This document shows, piece by piece, positions 1 through 9,579 of a stretch of 64,000 nucleotides of DNA; position 1 is the stretch's first letter, and each line of letters opens with the position of its first letter. The stretch spans positions 1-64,000 of the forward strand of contig JABGSN010000059.1 in NCBI GenBank assembly GCA_018647765.1. Direction: 5' to 3'. The notes below the pieces were generated by a model. That model did not search any database. It was not told the DNA's origin and saw nothing but the letters and a program-made list of their open reading frames with translations. The stretch is from Oceanospirillaceae bacterium. Its GTDB lineage: Bacteria; Pseudomonadota; Gammaproteobacteria; Pseudomonadales; Balneatricaceae. The translations under genes were made by a program, and so were the position numbers.

Positions 1-1
1 C

Positions 2-1504
2 TATATTATTACTGAACAGGTGGCCAGTTTCAGCGTCGGCACAGTTACCTACTCAGATAGCAATACCTCGGTTTTGGAAGGTGATGCTACCCGAATTGGT
101 AGTTATACCGTTACCGCCAGTGATATTCCGGTAAACAGCACGTTGACCGTTAACGTGGCAGGTGGCGGGGTGACGGTTACCTCCGATTCGGTATTGTCAT
201 TTATCTATAGTAGTGGCAATGATGTCAGCAATACCGTGACATTTGTCGCCGAAGATGACAGTAGTGAGGAAGACTCGCCTCATGCCGGTACGCTATCCCA
301 TACAGTGGTTGATGGTGATGGAAATCTGGTGTCCTCATATACGGGCGCCATTGGCGATGCCAGTGCCAGTATTACGGATAATGATGACGAAACGGCACCC
401 TCTGCCACAGTATCAGCCACTACCATCAGCAGTGCGGGTAATGCTGTTGTGCAAAGTAGTGAAACAGGTACTGCCTATTTGGTCAACAGCTCAGTTACGG
501 TAAGCACATTGGCAGATATTACCGGCGCAGAGGATGATCTGTGGAATACAGCAACTGTCGCTGAGGCAAGTACCAATACTAATTTGGCTACAACGGGTCT
601 GGCTGATGGAACCTACAAGGCTTATACAGTGGATGCAGCAGGCAATTTCTCCACAGCTTCCAGCAGTTCGGTAGTGATAGACAGCACCGCGCCCACCATG
701 AATACTCTGGTGGTATCCGTAGATGATATTATCGATTCCTCAGATGATCTTTCCACCGTAGCCTTTAGTGGCACGACCAGTGATGTTGATAATGGGGAAA
801 TGGTCAGTGTGACTATTGCTGATATCACGCAGCAGGTGGCTGTTAGCAGTGACGCTTATAGTGGCACAGTGGATTTATCTGGGCTGACCTTAAGCAATAG
901 CTTGTCGGCACGAGGTGGTATTGTAGACGGCAATGGCGATTCTACATTACAGGTCAGTAATGTCGTAACAGTGGCCTTTTACGATGCTTTGGTTGTCGAA
1001 AGCAGTAGCGGTAACAGTGCTGATGCACTTGATGGTTTATCCCTCAACCTGTGGAAGGACGGGGCTGATACGGGCACAGCAATGACTGTCTCCGAGGGTG
1101 AAATTAGCATTGGCGAACTAATCACTTTCGATGCCATTAAGCTCCCGGTATCGGATTCCTACACCAATTCTGGCGGTGCAGATTCAATAAATATTACCGA
1201 TGCTATCTCGATTTTGCGGGATATCGTTGGTATAACCGACCTGACAGGCGCGGCATCGCAGGCCGCTGACGTCAACAATGACAGCAGTATAAATATAACG
1301 GATGCCATTGGGGTACTTCGGCATATCGTTGGCATCACAACGATTGATACATTTGACCTAGTCGACAGTGATGGTGCTTTGGTGAGTAGTCTAGCCCCGC
1401 TGAATTCCGGTGATGCTCCAGTTTATACGTTGGTTATGAATGGTGATGTTGATGCATCCGGCAGTTTCTCTACGGACTATATTACTGCCATTGATATTGT
1501 TTAA
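2..1504 (+). CDS. Partial secreted surface protein with Ig-like repeats and a C-terminal dockerin-like region
   Basis: The reading frame is already open at the left edge (codons for YIITEQ precede the first GTG at 20), so this is the 3' part of a longer gene. About 500 residues are visible, very rich in Ser, Thr, Asp, Val and Gly and without cysteine, as in extracellular beta-sandwich repeat proteins. Residues about 120-220 (counted from the GTG) form an Ig-like module that ends in VVIDSTAPT, a phrase common at module borders in bacterial surface proteins. Residues about 385-440 hold two copies of an INITDAI..LR.IVGI unit separated by ADVNNDSS, which is the look of a type I dockerin or paired EF-hand-like calcium-binding repeat. 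The protein is probably exported and calcium-stabilised, with a role in adhesion or polysaccharide binding, but no catalytic domain is visible and the exact function is unknown. Confidence 0.75.
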   Translation, partial: YIITEQVASFSVGTVTYSDSNTSVLEGDATRIGSYTVTASDIPVNSTLTVNVAGGGVTVTSDSVLSFIYSSGNDVSNTVTFVAEDDSSEEDSPHAGTLSHTVVDGDGNLVSSYTGAIGDASASITDNDDETAPSATVSATTISSAGNAVVQSSETGTAYLVNSSVTVSTLADITGAEDDLWNTATVAEASTNTNLATTGLADGTYKAYTVDAAGNFSTASSSSVVIDSTAPTMNTLVVSVDDIIDSSDDLSTVAFSGTTSDVDNGEMVSVTIADITQQVAVSSDAYSGTVDLSGLTLSNSLSARGGIVDGNGDSTLQVSNVVTVAFYDALVVESSSGNSADALDGLSLNLWKDGADTGTAMTVSEGEISIGELITFDAIKLPVSDSYTNSGGADSINITDAISILRDIVGITDLTGAASQAADVNNDSSINITDAIGVLRHIVGITTIDTFDLVDSDGALVSSLAPLNSGDAPVYTLVMNGDVDASGSFSTDYITAIDIV

Positions 1505-1563
1505 TTATTTGGCAAAATATGTCTTACAATGGCTTTTCTTTAATAATTTAACAAGGTGATTCA

Positions 1564-1833
1564 ATGACCAATATGCCGCCAGAGTTTTTAATTGATCAAG
1601 TACAAAATGTTAATATACAAGGCCCCTTGGTAACCATAACATTTGGTCGAATGGGGCGAGGTGAAGAAGGTGTAAAGGAGGCAAATAGCACCTTAGTTGA
1701 ACGACTTCAGGTGACAATGACTACCCCTAACTTCTTAAACTCTGTAAATGCGTTAGGGCAGATAGCTAAGCGCATTGTAGAAAGCAATAAGGCGCAGTCA
1801 GATACTGATGAAAAGGTGGCCAAAGAAGTATAA
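1564..1833 (+). CDS. Small hypothetical protein (89 aa)
   Basis: An ATG follows an AAGGTG ribosome-binding-like sequence at about 1552-1557. The 89-residue product has no signal peptide, membrane segment or cysteine. Its N-terminal half has alternating hydrophobic residues (VNIQGPLVTITFGRMG), suggesting beta strands, and the C-terminal half looks helical and charged, ending in KEV. I do not recognise the family. It lies 59 bases after the surface-protein gene in the same direction and could be cotranscribed with it. The 253 bases after it, up to the end of uvrA, show no convincing gene. Confidence 0.5.
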   Translation: MTNMPPEFLIDQVQNVNIQGPLVTITFGRMGRGEEGVKEANSTLVERLQVTMTTPNFLNSVNALGQIAKRIVESNKAQSDTDEKVAKEV

Positions 1834-2086
1834 ATTAGCACTTTAAGCCCTCCAGTACACATACCTCAACGGCAATGTGTATTACTCTTCCTGAGCTATT
1901 CCTGCTGATTTGAGGCAACATTACACTGAACTCAGATGGCATTGTGATGTTTTTTTCAGACAGCAGTGTAGGAGGCCAAATGGGTGGATATTGATGGCCC
2001 CATCCCCATACTACTGGCTAAAGATCATGCAGGTGGAATGACGTACCAAGACAGAAACGTACTTTAGTACCTAATTAATAAGCAGT

Positions 2087-4933
2087 TTACACGGCAGGAG
2101 AGTGCCTGTCGGTTAACATTGACTGCAAGAAGCGCCCTGTGTGAGAGGCCTCATTGTCTGCCACTTGTTCCGGTGTACCTGTGGCTATGATTTGACCACC
2201 TTTGTTGCCGCCTTCTGGGCCGAGATCGACAATCCAATCTGCAGTTTTAATCACATCAAGGTTGTGCTCGATCACTACCACGGTATTGCCGTGGTCCCGC
2301 AGGCGGTGCAATACCACTAACAGCTGCTTAATGTCGGCAAAATGCAGACCAGTGGTGGGTTCGTCTAGAATGTACAAGGTTTGGCCGGTATCGCGCTTAG
2401 ACAGCTCACGCGACAACTTAACGCGCTGGGCTTCGCCACCCGAAAGGGTAGTGGCATTCTGACCTAAACAGATATAGCTTAAGCCTACATCCATGAGGGT
2501 TTGAAGGCGGCGATGAATCATCGGCACTGCGGCAAAAAACTCAACCGCTGTTTCTACGGTCATACCGAGTACTTCGGTAATGTTTTTACCTTTATATTGA
2601 ATTTCTAAGGTTTCGCGGTTGTAGCGTTTGCCTTTGCACACGTCACACGGCACATACACGTCGGGCAAAAAGTGCATTTCTACTTTAATTACGCCATCGC
2701 CTTGGCAGGCTTCGCAGCGACCACCTTTAACGTTAAAGCTAAAGCGCCCAGGTTTGTAACCTCGAGACCGTGCTTCTTGGGTGCCAGAAAATAACTCACG
2801 AATGGGAGTGAAAATGCCGGTGTAGGTGGCGGGATTTGAGCGTGGTGTTCGGCCAATGGGGCTTTGGTCTATGTCCACCACCTTGTCCATTAGGTCTAAA
2901 CCGATAACCTGTTTATGCGGCGCAGCGACTAAGGTGGTGGCTTTGTTGAGCAAGGTGGCGGCAAGGGGATACAAGGTGGCATTAATTAGGGTGGATTTGC
3001 CGGAGCCTGAAACACCGGTAATGCAGGTCATCAGGCCTGCAGGGATAGCAAGGTCGACATTTTGTAGGTTATTGCCTGTGGCGCCGATGAGTTTGAGCCA
3101 TTGGTCTTTTTTGGGTGGGTTACGTTTGACAGGTACAGGGATACACTTCACACCGCTCAAGTATTGGCCGGTGAGTGAGTCTGGGTTGGCCATTACGTCT
3201 TCTGGCGTGCCTTGGGCCACGATGCGACCGCCATGCACGCCAGCACCAGGCCCAATGTCAATCACGTGGTCCGCAAGCCGTACGGCCTCTTCATCATGTT
3301 CCACCACGATCACGGTATTACCCAAGTCGCGCAGGTGAATCAGAGTTTTGAGTAATCGTTCGTTGTCGCGTTGGTGTAAACCGATGGAAGGTTCATCGAG
3401 AATGTACATCACGCCCACTAAACCTGCGCCAATTTGGCTGGCCAACCGGATACGTTGGGCTTCACCACCAGACAAAGTGTCGGCGTTGCGGTCTAACGTG
3501 AGGTAATCTAAACCCACGTTAACTAAAAAATCTAAGCGTAAACGGATTTCTTTTAGAATCTTATCGGCAATCTGGCCCTGTTTGCCCTCTAACTTTAAAT
3601 TTGCAAAGTAATCTGAGCAAGTGCCAACGGCTTTGCTGGTTATTTGTGGCAAGTTGAGTCCGTCAATAAACACATGGCGTGCTTCGGTACGTAAGCGGCT
3701 GCCGTCACAACTAGGGCAGGGCTGCATGTTTAAGTATTTGCCGAGGTCCTCGCGCACCATGTTCGATTCGGTTTCACGGTAACGTCGCTGCAGGTTATTT
3801 ATGATGCCTTCGAAGGGGTGGTTGCGGCTAATTTTATCGCCACGGTCATTGATGTAGTTAAATTCAATGGAGGTTTTTCCGGTACCGTAGAGAACTACTT
3901 TTTGTACGTCGGCGGGCAATTCTTGCCATGGGGTTTGCATGCTAAATTGGTAGTGCTTGGCCATGGCGCTGAGCATGCCGTAATAATAGATCGAACGACG
4001 ATCCCAGCCGCGTATGGCGCCTTCGGCCAAACTGTTGGCGGGTTGTTGCACTACTTTACCCGCATCGAAAAATTGGCGAATACCCAAGCCGTCACAGCTT
4101 TGGCAGGCACCAGATGGGCTATTAAAACTAAATAACCTTGGCTCCAATTCGGCAATAGAATGGCCGCAGGTGGGGCAGGCAAAGCGCGAAGAAAAGATCA
4201 TTTCTTCGGCTTCTGGATCATCCATGGAGGCGACTTTGGCAATGCCGTCGGTGAGGTTGAGCGCAGTTTCAAAAGACTCTGCCAAGCGTAATTGCAGGCC
4301 TTCTTTAACCTTAATGCGATCGATCACCACTTCGATGGTGTGTTTCTTGTTTTTCTCTAGGTCGGGTACGTCATCTAAATCGCATAGGGTGCCATCGATT
4401 CGTGCTCTAATAAATCCTTGGCTGCGTAGTTCATCCAATGTGTGTAAGTGCTCACCTTTACGGTTTTGCACTACTGGTGCTAACAGCATTAGCCGTAGGC
4501 CTTCTTCTTGTAGCAGTACTTGGTCTACCATTTGGCTTACGGTTTGGGCTGCTAAAGGCAAGTCGTGTTCTGGGCAGCGTGGCTCGCCAGCGCGAGCAAA
4601 CAATAAGCGTAAATAGTCGTATATTTCGGTGATCGTACCTACAGTAGAGCGGGGGTTGTGAGAGGTGGATTTTTGCTCAATGGAGATGGCGGGTGACAAA
4701 CCTTCAATGTGGTCTATGTCGGGTTTTTCCATCATCGATAAAAATTGGCGGGCATAGGTAGACAGTGATTCTACGTAGCGTCGCTGGCCTTCGGCATAAA
4801 GCGTGTCAAAGGCTAGGGATGACTTGCCCGAACCGGATAATCCGGTAATCACCACCAACTTGTCGCGCGGAATGTCGATGTCGATGTTCTTTAAATTATG
4901 GGTGCGCGCGCCGCGTACAATGATGGTGTCCAT
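2087..4933 (-). CDS. uvrA: UvrABC excision nuclease subunit A
   Basis: Damage-recognition ATPase of nucleotide excision repair; dimeric UvrA loads UvrB on lesions. The 948 residues match the usual length of about 940. Two ABC modules are visible: Walker [10 protein letters not shown] at residues 31-39 and GVSGSGKST in the second half, each followed far downstream by a signature LSGGEAQR and a Walker B ending in LDEP ([11 protein letters not shown] and [11 protein letters not shown]). Cys pairs of the zinc modules are seen at CPTCGHS/CQSCDG, CPSCDG and CEACQG/CDVCKG. The ATG at 4933 begins the conserved [16 protein letters not shown] start. It is divergent from ssb, as in many gammaproteobacteria. 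No LexA-type CTG-N10-CAG box was found in the shared intergenic region, so SOS control is not evident here. Confidence 0.98.
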   Translation of the reverse strand: MDTIIVRGARTHNLKNIDIDIPRDKLVVITGLSGSGKSSLAFDTLYAEGQRRYVESLSTYARQFLSMMEKPDIDHIEGLSPAISIEQKSTSHNPRSTVGTITEIYDYLRLLFARAGEPRCPEHDLPLAAQTVSQMVDQVLLQEEGLRLMLLAPVVQNRKGEHLHTLDELRSQGFIRARIDGTLCDLDDVPDLEKNKKHTIEVVIDRIKVKEGLQLRLAESFETALNLTDGIAKVASMDDPEAEEMIFSSRFACPTCGHSIAELEPRLFSFNSPSGACQSCDGLGIRQFFDAGKVVQQPANSLAEGAIRGWDRRSIYYYGMLSAMAKHYQFSMQTPWQELPADVQKVVLYGTGKTSIEFNYINDRGDKISRNHPFEGIINNLQRRYRETESNMVREDLGKYLNMQPCPSCDGSRLRTEARHVFIDGLNLPQITSKAVGTCSDYFANLKLEGKQGQIADKILKEIRLRLDFLVNVGLDYLTLDRNADTLSGGEAQRIRLASQIGAGLVGVMYILDEPSIGLHQRDNERLLKTLIHLRDLGNTVIVVEHDEEAVRLADHVIDIGPGAGVHGGRIVAQGTPEDVMANPDSLTGQYLSGVKCIPVPVKRNPPKKDQWLKLIGATGNNLQNVDLAIPAGLMTCITGVSGSGKSTLINATLYPLAATLLNKATTLVAAPHKQVIGLDLMDKVVDIDQSPIGRTPRSNPATYTGIFTPIRELFSGTQEARSRGYKPGRFSFNVKGGRCEACQGDGVIKVEMHFLPDVYVPCDVCKGKRYNRETLEIQYKGKNITEVLGMTVETAVEFFAAVPMIHRRLQTLMDVGLSYICLGQNATTLSGGEAQRVKLSRELSKRDTGQTLYILDEPTTGLHFADIKQLLVVLHRLRDHGNTVVVIEHNLDVIKTADWIVDLGPEGGNKGGQIIATGTPEQVADNEASHTGRFLQSMLTDRHSPAV

Positions 4934-5005
4934 GGGTCAATCCACTCAGGGCCAAACCAACCATTATAGGCGTTAGTCAAAGGTAGAAGCAATGCAATAT
5001 AGGCT

Positions 5006-5034
5006 TTGAATAGTTGCGCCATTCAGCCTATAAT
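5006..5034 (+). promoter_or_regulatory. Sigma-70 promoter for ssb
   Basis: TTGAAT (5006-5011), a 17-base spacer and a perfect TATAAT (5029-5034) face ssb, whose ATG lies 84 bases after the -10 box. This is one of the best-formed promoters in the window. No SOS operator overlaps it. Confidence 0.7.
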
Positions 5035-5117
5035 TTGCTCCCCAATTCATTGGAGTTGGTCATTTTTAGTGTGCTAACACATACAGCAATTCATTATTTG
5101 TACAGCAGGAGAAGATC

Positions 5118-5666
5118 ATGGCACGTGGCGTTAATAAAGTAATTTTAGTAGGCAATGTAGGCGGCGACCCAGAGACTCGTTTTATGCCCTCAGGTGGTGC
5201 AGTCACCAACCTAACATTGGCTACCTCAGAATCTTGGAAAGACAAACAAACCGGTCAGCCTCAAGAACGTACCGAATGGCACCGCGTGGTGTTTTTTAAT
5301 CGCTTAGCAGAAATTGCAGGCGAATACGTACGTAAAGGGTCTAAGATTTACGTAGAAGGTTCTTTGCGTACCCGTCAATGGGAACAAGATGGTGTAAAGC
5401 GCTACACCACAGAAATTGTAGCGGCAGAAATGCAAATGCTAGACAGCCGTCAAGGTGGCGCGCAAGCTGGTGGCCAAGGCCAAAACCAAGGTCAAGCACC
5501 ACAGCAGCAGAACTACAATCAGCAAGCCCCTCAAGGCCGCCCGCAAGCACAACAGGCGCAACAGCCATACCAACAGCAGCAACAAGCTGCCCAGCAGCCT
5601 CAACAACAGCCCCAGCAGCAGCCTGGTGGTTTTGATGCTGATTTTGATGATGATATTCCGTTCTAA
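5118..5666 (+). CDS. ssb: Single-stranded DNA-binding protein
   Basis: Binds and protects ssDNA during replication, repair and recombination, and recruits partner proteins through its acidic tip. The N-terminal OB fold is recognisable from [19 protein letters not shown] and the core residues [19 protein letters not shown], and covers residues 1 to about 110. Next comes a disordered linker of about 60 residues made almost only of Gln, Gly, Pro and Ala, and then the conserved C-terminal peptide DFDDDIPF that docks DNA-repair partners. The 182-residue length is normal for the family. AGGAGA lies 6 bases before the ATG. A strong hairpin terminator follows at 5697. Confidence 0.98.
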   Translation: MARGVNKVILVGNVGGDPETRFMPSGGAVTNLTLATSESWKDKQTGQPQERTEWHRVVFFNRLAEIAGEYVRKGSKIYVEGSLRTRQWEQDGVKRYTTEIVAAEMQMLDSRQGGAQAGGQGQNQGQAPQQQNYNQQAPQGRPQAQQAQQPYQQQQQAAQQPQQQPQQQPGGFDADFDDDIPF

Positions 5667-5696
5667 AAAGCCTGTCTGAATGTCATTTTAAATCTA

Positions 5697-5724
5697 TAAA
5701 AGCCCTTAATTGTAAGGGCTTTTA
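5697..5724 (+). terminator. Hairpin terminator after ssb
   Basis: A perfect 12-base inverted repeat, TAAAAGCCCTTA / TAAGGGCTTTTA, with a 4-base loop lies 30 bases after the ssb stop codon. The ends of the arms supply A and T tracts on both sides, so it should act as an intrinsic terminator. It separates ssb from the MFS gene. Confidence 0.8.
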
Positions 5725-5745
5725 TGTTTGTAAAAAGGATGATTT

Positions 5746-6954
5746 ATGTTGCTAAAGCTCTTTATACCCTTTGCTTTTGGTTATTTTTTATCCTTTTTGT
5801 ATCGCGTAGTTAACGTCGTTATTGCCCCTGATTTAGTGGCAGAATTTGGCCTCAATGCCGCTCAAATAGGCATGGTAAGCAGTGTTTATTTGTTAACCTT
5901 TGCCTTGTGCCAACTGCCTTTAGGTATTCTGCTAGATCGTTATGAAAGCCGCAAAGTGAGCGCTGCCTTACTACTGTTAGCAGCGTTAGGTGCGTGGATA
6001 TTTGCCGGTGCCAGTTCCATTGAAGGCTTGTTGTTAGGTCGAGGTTTGATTGGCATTGGCGTTTCCGCATGCCTTATGGCGGCCTTTACCGCCTATGCTA
6101 ATTTACTGCCGTTGCAGAAGTTGCCGTTAGTTAATGGTCTACAGCTTATGACCGGTGGTTTGGGCGTGGTGGCGGCCTCTACACCGGTGCAATGGTTCTT
6201 ATCTTGGGGGGATTGGCGCCTATTTTTTCAAGTTATGGCGTTGGCATCACTGCTAGCTAGTGGTTTGGTTTTGACCTTGGTGCCGCGTTATGTGGTGGTC
6301 GTTAAACAGCAGAAACTCAGCCAGCAATTGGCCGAGCTGTGGCAAGTCATTAAGAGCCCCATATTTTATCAATTGGCCCCCCTGTCGGTGGCAACTCAAG
6401 GCATATTTGGTGCTTTTATTGGCCTTTGGGCGGGCTATTGGTTGCGGGATTACTTGTCGCTTTCGCCCGCAGAGGCGGCGCAAGTATTGTTGACCATGGC
6501 GTTAGCCATGACCGCTGGTTTTGTGTTGCTGGGCTGGCTGGCTGGCTGGTTACAAAAGTTTGGTATTGGTGCCTATGTAGTGAGTGTCGGCGGCATGTTG
6601 GTTTATCTGCTCACCCAGTTGGTGATTGTTAATGAGTGGAGCCAGTGGCATCACTTATGGTGGGGTATTAGTGGTTTTTTTGGCACCTCTGGCGTATTGA
6701 TGTACGCTTATTTATCCCAGTCGGTACCCAAGGCGTTGGTTGGGCGGGTCAATACCAGCCTTAATCTATGTGTGTTTGTGTGTGCTTTTGCTGGGCAGTG
6801 GGGTTTGGGCATGCTTATTGACCAGTGGCCCACTAACGCCGCAGGAGTCTACCCACAAGTGGCCTATTTTAATGCCTGGGCTTGGGTGCTGGGGCTACAA
6901 GCATTGGCCCTATGTTGGTTGTTGTATAACGCCGTCTTGCGCCAAGCGCGTTAG
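5746..6954 (+). CDS. Major facilitator superfamily transporter
   Basis: A 402-residue integral inner-membrane protein with about 12 hydrophobic segments. The loop between segments 2 and 3 carries the MFS signature form GILLDRYESRKV (residues about 61-72), where the Asp-Arg and Arg-Lys pairs match the motif G-x-x-x-D-R-x-x-R-R/K. The N-terminus (FGYFLSFLYRVVNVVIAPDL) resembles the nitrate/nitrite and oxalate/formate-like permease groups, but the substrate cannot be told from sequence. AAAAGGAT precedes the ATG. The last 45 bases overlap the convergently transcribed CoA-transferase gene, an unusually deep overlap. Confidence 0.85.
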   Translation: MLLKLFIPFAFGYFLSFLYRVVNVVIAPDLVAEFGLNAAQIGMVSSVYLLTFALCQLPLGILLDRYESRKVSAALLLLAALGAWIFAGASSIEGLLLGRGLIGIGVSACLMAAFTAYANLLPLQKLPLVNGLQLMTGGLGVVAASTPVQWFLSWGDWRLFFQVMALASLLASGLVLTLVPRYVVVVKQQKLSQQLAELWQVIKSPIFYQLAPLSVATQGIFGAFIGLWAGYWLRDYLSLSPAEAAQVLLTMALAMTAGFVLLGWLAGWLQKFGIGAYVVSVGGMLVYLLTQLVIVNEWSQWHHLWWGISGFFGTSGVLMYAYLSQSVPKALVGRVNTSLNLCVFVCAFAGQWGLGMLIDQWPTNAAGVYPQVAYFNAWAWVLGLQALALCWLLYNAVLRQAR

Positions 6955-8124
6955 TTGTTGATCCGACAACCCAAGTAACTCCTGTAACACTTCGGTATTA
7001 TGGCTACCTAGCGTTGGCCCTGCCCAGCGAGTGGATCCCGGGGTTTTATCTAGTTTAGGTAGAATGGCCGGTATTTTGAGTGGCTTGCCATTGATTTCGA
7101 CCTGATCAAACAACCCTCTATCATTGAAGTGTGGATCTTTCACCATGTCTTCGACGTTGTAGATTGGGCCCCCGGGCACTCGATTTTTATCTAGTATTTC
7201 AAGAACATTAACGGAATTGTTTTGCGCACACCAGTGGCTTAGGGCTTGGTCTATTTTGGCTTCGTTGGTAACCCGTCCTGCGTTAGATGCTAGGGCAGGG
7301 TCAGTGGCCATGTCAGGGTAACCGGCCGCGGCCATAAGACGCTGGAAAATAGAGTCGCCGTTGCCGCCAATTACCACATATTTGCCGTCTTGGCAGCGGT
7401 AGGTGTTGGTGGGTACAATGCCGGTGACCGTGCTGCCTGAAGGTTCTCTAACCACGCCAGCGCCATCAAATTCGGGCACCACAGCTTCCATTAAATTGAA
7501 CATCGACTCGTACAGGGCGATGTCCACAACTTGGCCTTGACCACTGTTTTTTTGTTCCAGCAACGCCAGGCAAATACCTAGCGCCGCATGGATGCCTGAT
7601 ATGGTATCGCCAATACTCAAATTAGGACGTACGGGGGCTTGGTCTGGGTGACCATTGACATAACGAAAGCCACTAATGCCTTCACACACCGAAGCAAAAC
7701 CTGGTTTTGATGCATAGGGCCCGGTTTGGCCATAACCCGAGATGCGGGCGTACACTAGCGCTGGGTTTGATTGTTTAAAGACGTCGGGGCCAATGCCCCA
7801 AGCCTCAACTACACCCGGACGAAAGTTTTCGATAACAATATCCGCGCCATCAATGAGCTGTTTTACTAAATCAATGCCGGCTTGGGTTTTTAGGTCGATA
7901 GTGACCGATTTTTTGTTACGTGCCAATGAGTGCCACCATAGTGAAGTGCCATCACGTACTTCGCGCCAGTTACGTATAGGGTCGCCGCCCTTGGGTGATT
8001 CAATTTTAATCACTTCGGCGCCAAAATAACCCAGCATGCAGCCCGCAAACGGGCCTGCTAACAGCTGGCCAAGTTCAATAACACGGTAGCCTGTAAGTGG
8101 GCCAGCATTGGTTGTAGTGGTCAT
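6910..8124 (-). CDS. CaiB/BaiF family (class III) CoA-transferase
   Basis: Moves CoA between carboxylic acids by a ping-pong mechanism with an acyl-aspartate intermediate. The 404-residue product has the family start GYRVIELGQLLAGPFAG, the FGAEVIKIE strand, the KKSVTIDLK segment and a candidate catalytic Asp in NLSIGDTISGIHAAL (about residue 170). I chose the ATG at 8124 because it sits 2 bases after the stop codon of the flavodoxin gene. An in-frame start at 8160 would add 12 residues that overlap that gene and do not look conserved. It forms a tight two-gene unit with the upstream flavodoxin. The substrate is unknown; the family includes formyl-, carnitinyl- and mesaconyl-CoA transferases. 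Confidence 0.88.
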   Translation of the reverse strand: MTTTTNAGPLTGYRVIELGQLLAGPFAGCMLGYFGAEVIKIESPKGGDPIRNWREVRDGTSLWWHSLARNKKSVTIDLKTQAGIDLVKQLIDGADIVIENFRPGVVEAWGIGPDVFKQSNPALVYARISGYGQTGPYASKPGFASVCEGISGFRYVNGHPDQAPVRPNLSIGDTISGIHAALGICLALLEQKNSGQGQVVDIALYESMFNLMEAVVPEFDGAGVVREPSGSTVTGIVPTNTYRCQDGKYVVIGGNGDSIFQRLMAAAGYPDMATDPALASNAGRVTNEAKIDQALSHWCAQNNSVNVLEILDKNRVPGGPIYNVEDMVKDPHFNDRGLFDQVEINGKPLKIPAILPKLDKTPGSTRWAGPTLGSHNTEVLQELLGLSDQQLTRLAQDGVIQQPT

Positions 8125-8126
8125 GG

Positions 8127-8636
8127 TTAGTTCATTTCCCGCTGCAATTGTGCGCACCACGCGGTAACACGTTGGTCGGTTAGTTCGTGTTGGCTGTCTT
8201 CATCTACCGCTAACCCCACAAATTGGCTGCCATCTGCGGTTGCGGCTTTTGATGTTTCAAAGGTATAACCAGCGGTTGACCAATACCCAATAGCGTTCGC
8301 GCCTTGAGCTACCAGCTTATCGTGCAGTAAACCCACGGCATCTTGGTACCATTCTGGGTAACCAATTTGGTCGCCACAGCCAAAACATGCAAACTGTTTG
8401 CCGTTCAGGTGTAGGTTGTCGATTTCTTCCCAAATGTCTTCCCAGTCAGCCTGTAATTCACCGTAATCCCATGTGGGAATGCCGCAAATTAGAGTGTCAT
8501 AATCGAGCATTAGGCTCACCGAATCATCGGCGACATTGTAGATGTCGAGTTGGTCAGCCCCAAAAATATCACGAATCTGGTCGGCAATGTCTTCGGTGTT
8601 GCCGGTGGTAGAGCCAAAAAATAAGGCGATGCTCAT
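8127..8636 (-). CDS. fldB: Long-chain flavodoxin, FldB-like
   Basis: FMN-containing electron carrier of 169 residues. The phosphate-binding loop FGSTTGNTED is at residues 7-16. The FMN-stacking regions are GIPTWDYGELQADW and FGCGDQIGYPEWYQDA. The second half (LLHDKL, GYW.T.GY, FVGLA.DE, WC.Q) follows the pattern of E. coli FldB more closely than FldA. Likely partners are flavodoxin reductase and a flavodoxin-dependent enzyme; the link to the adjacent CoA-transferase is only positional. The ATG at 8636 is followed at once by the nucleotide-binding strand SIALFFGS, so the start is secure. Confidence 0.9.
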   Translation of the reverse strand: MSIALFFGSTTGNTEDIADQIRDIFGADQLDIYNVADDSVSLMLDYDTLICGIPTWDYGELQADWEDIWEEIDNLHLNGKQFACFGCGDQIGYPEWYQDAVGLLHDKLVAQGANAIGYWSTAGYTFETSKAATADGSQFVGLAVDEDSQHELTDQRVTAWCAQLQREMN

Positions 8637-8678
8637 GGTGGGTGTCTCGTCGCAATAAAAGCTTAGGAATAATTCTGA

Positions 8679-8707
8679 ATTTTAGTACATTTACTTGGCA
8701 GCTTGAA
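8679..8707 (-). promoter_or_regulatory. Probable promoter of the flavodoxin/CoA-transferase unit
   Basis: Read on the minus strand, TTCAAG (8707-8702), a 17-base spacer and TAAAAT (8684-8679) lie 43 bases before the flavodoxin ATG. Both boxes differ from consensus by one or two bases. Confidence 0.4.
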
Positions 8708-8717
8708 TAGCTATGGG

Positions 8718-8786
8718 TAAAGTGGGGTGGCTTTCCACAGCATTAGTGGCGATTTTATGGCCTGAGGCAACTCAGGCCATTTTTTT
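8718..8786 (+). ncRNA. Candidate small RNA ending in an orphan terminator
   Basis: A strong terminator at 8757-8786 points along the plus strand, yet the nearest protein genes on both sides are on the minus strand. A weak promoter-like pair, TTTACT (8690-8695) and TATGGG (8712-8717) with a 16-base spacer, lies upstream. The roughly 70-base transcript would hold a short GTGG...CCAC stem followed by the terminator hairpin. No credible open frame with a ribosome-binding site is present. This is inferred from layout only. Confidence 0.3.
8757..8786 (+). terminator. Strong intrinsic terminator on the plus strand
   Basis: ATGGCCTGAG (8757-8766), loop GCAA and CTCAGGCCAT (8771-8780) make a perfect 10-base stem closed by a GNRA tetraloop and followed by seven T in a row. 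On the minus strand the stem is followed by AAAATC, not a T run, so it works only in the plus direction. Confidence 0.8.
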
Positions 8787-8856
8787 ATGTACAGGATGTA
8801 CGGTATGCCGCGGTGGCATGGATGCCAAAGAGCAGCGCACCCTGAACAGTTTGCCG

Positions 8857-9579
8857 TCACAAACTAATCACTGGTCCAGCCATCGCCGCAATCCACGACC
8901 CTTTATCAAGCACCGGGCCCATGTCGTAACCCCTGCTAGCCCCTGCCATACCTTCTAAACTAATTACCAGCTGGCCCTCATTTAATAATCTCTGCCAGTT
9001 GTTAAGGCCAGTAATGCGGCTATCAAAATCCACTTGCATACGCCCTTGTTTGGGTAAAAGGCCTAGCGAAATAGGTTCTCCCGAATCTAGAATCAACCAT
9101 AGCTCACATACTTTTCCTTGTTCGATGGGATCGGGCGCAATGGTATCAATGGAAAATTGATGTTGTGTCAATGACGCGTTAACGATCCAGGCAGGGTTCT
9201 GCTGGCTATTGTGTATGACGTAATTAAGGTCGGGAGACTGTATGGCCGCAGTTGATGCCACTAAATTAGGGCTGATACCCGTGCCATTTGGCCACGGCGA
9301 CACCGCTAGAATCAAGGCTAAAGACACGGCCGATGCACTGATCCCTTGCCACAGTTTGAGATTGTTTAACCAATACTGCCATGCCGATTGATGCCCCAGT
9401 TGAGTGGCGATACGAGACCATACCTGCTTAGGCGCAGGGCTTGGCTCAAAGTCGTGTAGGCCTAACTGCACTTGTTGTTGCCAATGGGCCACTTTAGTTT
9501 GGGTGTCGTGACTGACGGCCAATAGGGCTTCAAAGCGCGCTTTTTCATTCTCATCTAGGGTGCCTAGGGCATAAATATA
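8857..9579 (-). pseudogene. RskA-like anti-sigma factor, apparently joined to a sigma-factor remnant by deletion
   Basis: The product has the layout of an ECF anti-sigma factor of the RskA type: a short N-terminal helix region with the hallmark YALGTLDENEKARFEALL (codons from 9573 to 9520), one membrane segment (about SAVSLALILAVSPW) and a C-terminal periplasmic RskA domain. No ATG, GTG or TTG exists in frame before the YALGTL motif; the first possible start is a TTG at 9522, after the motif, which would remove most of the sigma-binding part. Upstream the frame runs into a region whose other frame encodes the beginning of an ECF sigma factor. The simplest reading is a deletion that removed most of the sigma gene and the start of this one. 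A shortened protein from TTG 9522 (221 residues) could still be made, so it may not be fully dead. Confidence 0.65.

Noticed and set aside
1834-2086. A gene or mobile-element remnant between the small hypothetical gene and uvrA
   Set aside because: A short frame (WVDIDGPIPILLAKDHAGG) is open near 2000-2070 but has no start, no ribosome-binding site and no family I can recognise.
4934-5117. LexA (SOS) box between uvrA and ssb
   Set aside because: Expected from E. coli, but no CTG-N10-CAG-like sequence is present in the interval on either strand.
8713-8958. An 81-codon plus-strand open frame across the orphan terminator
   Set aside because: It runs through a strong terminator and into the anti-sigma gene on the other strand, has no ribosome-binding site and gives an unlikely protein.
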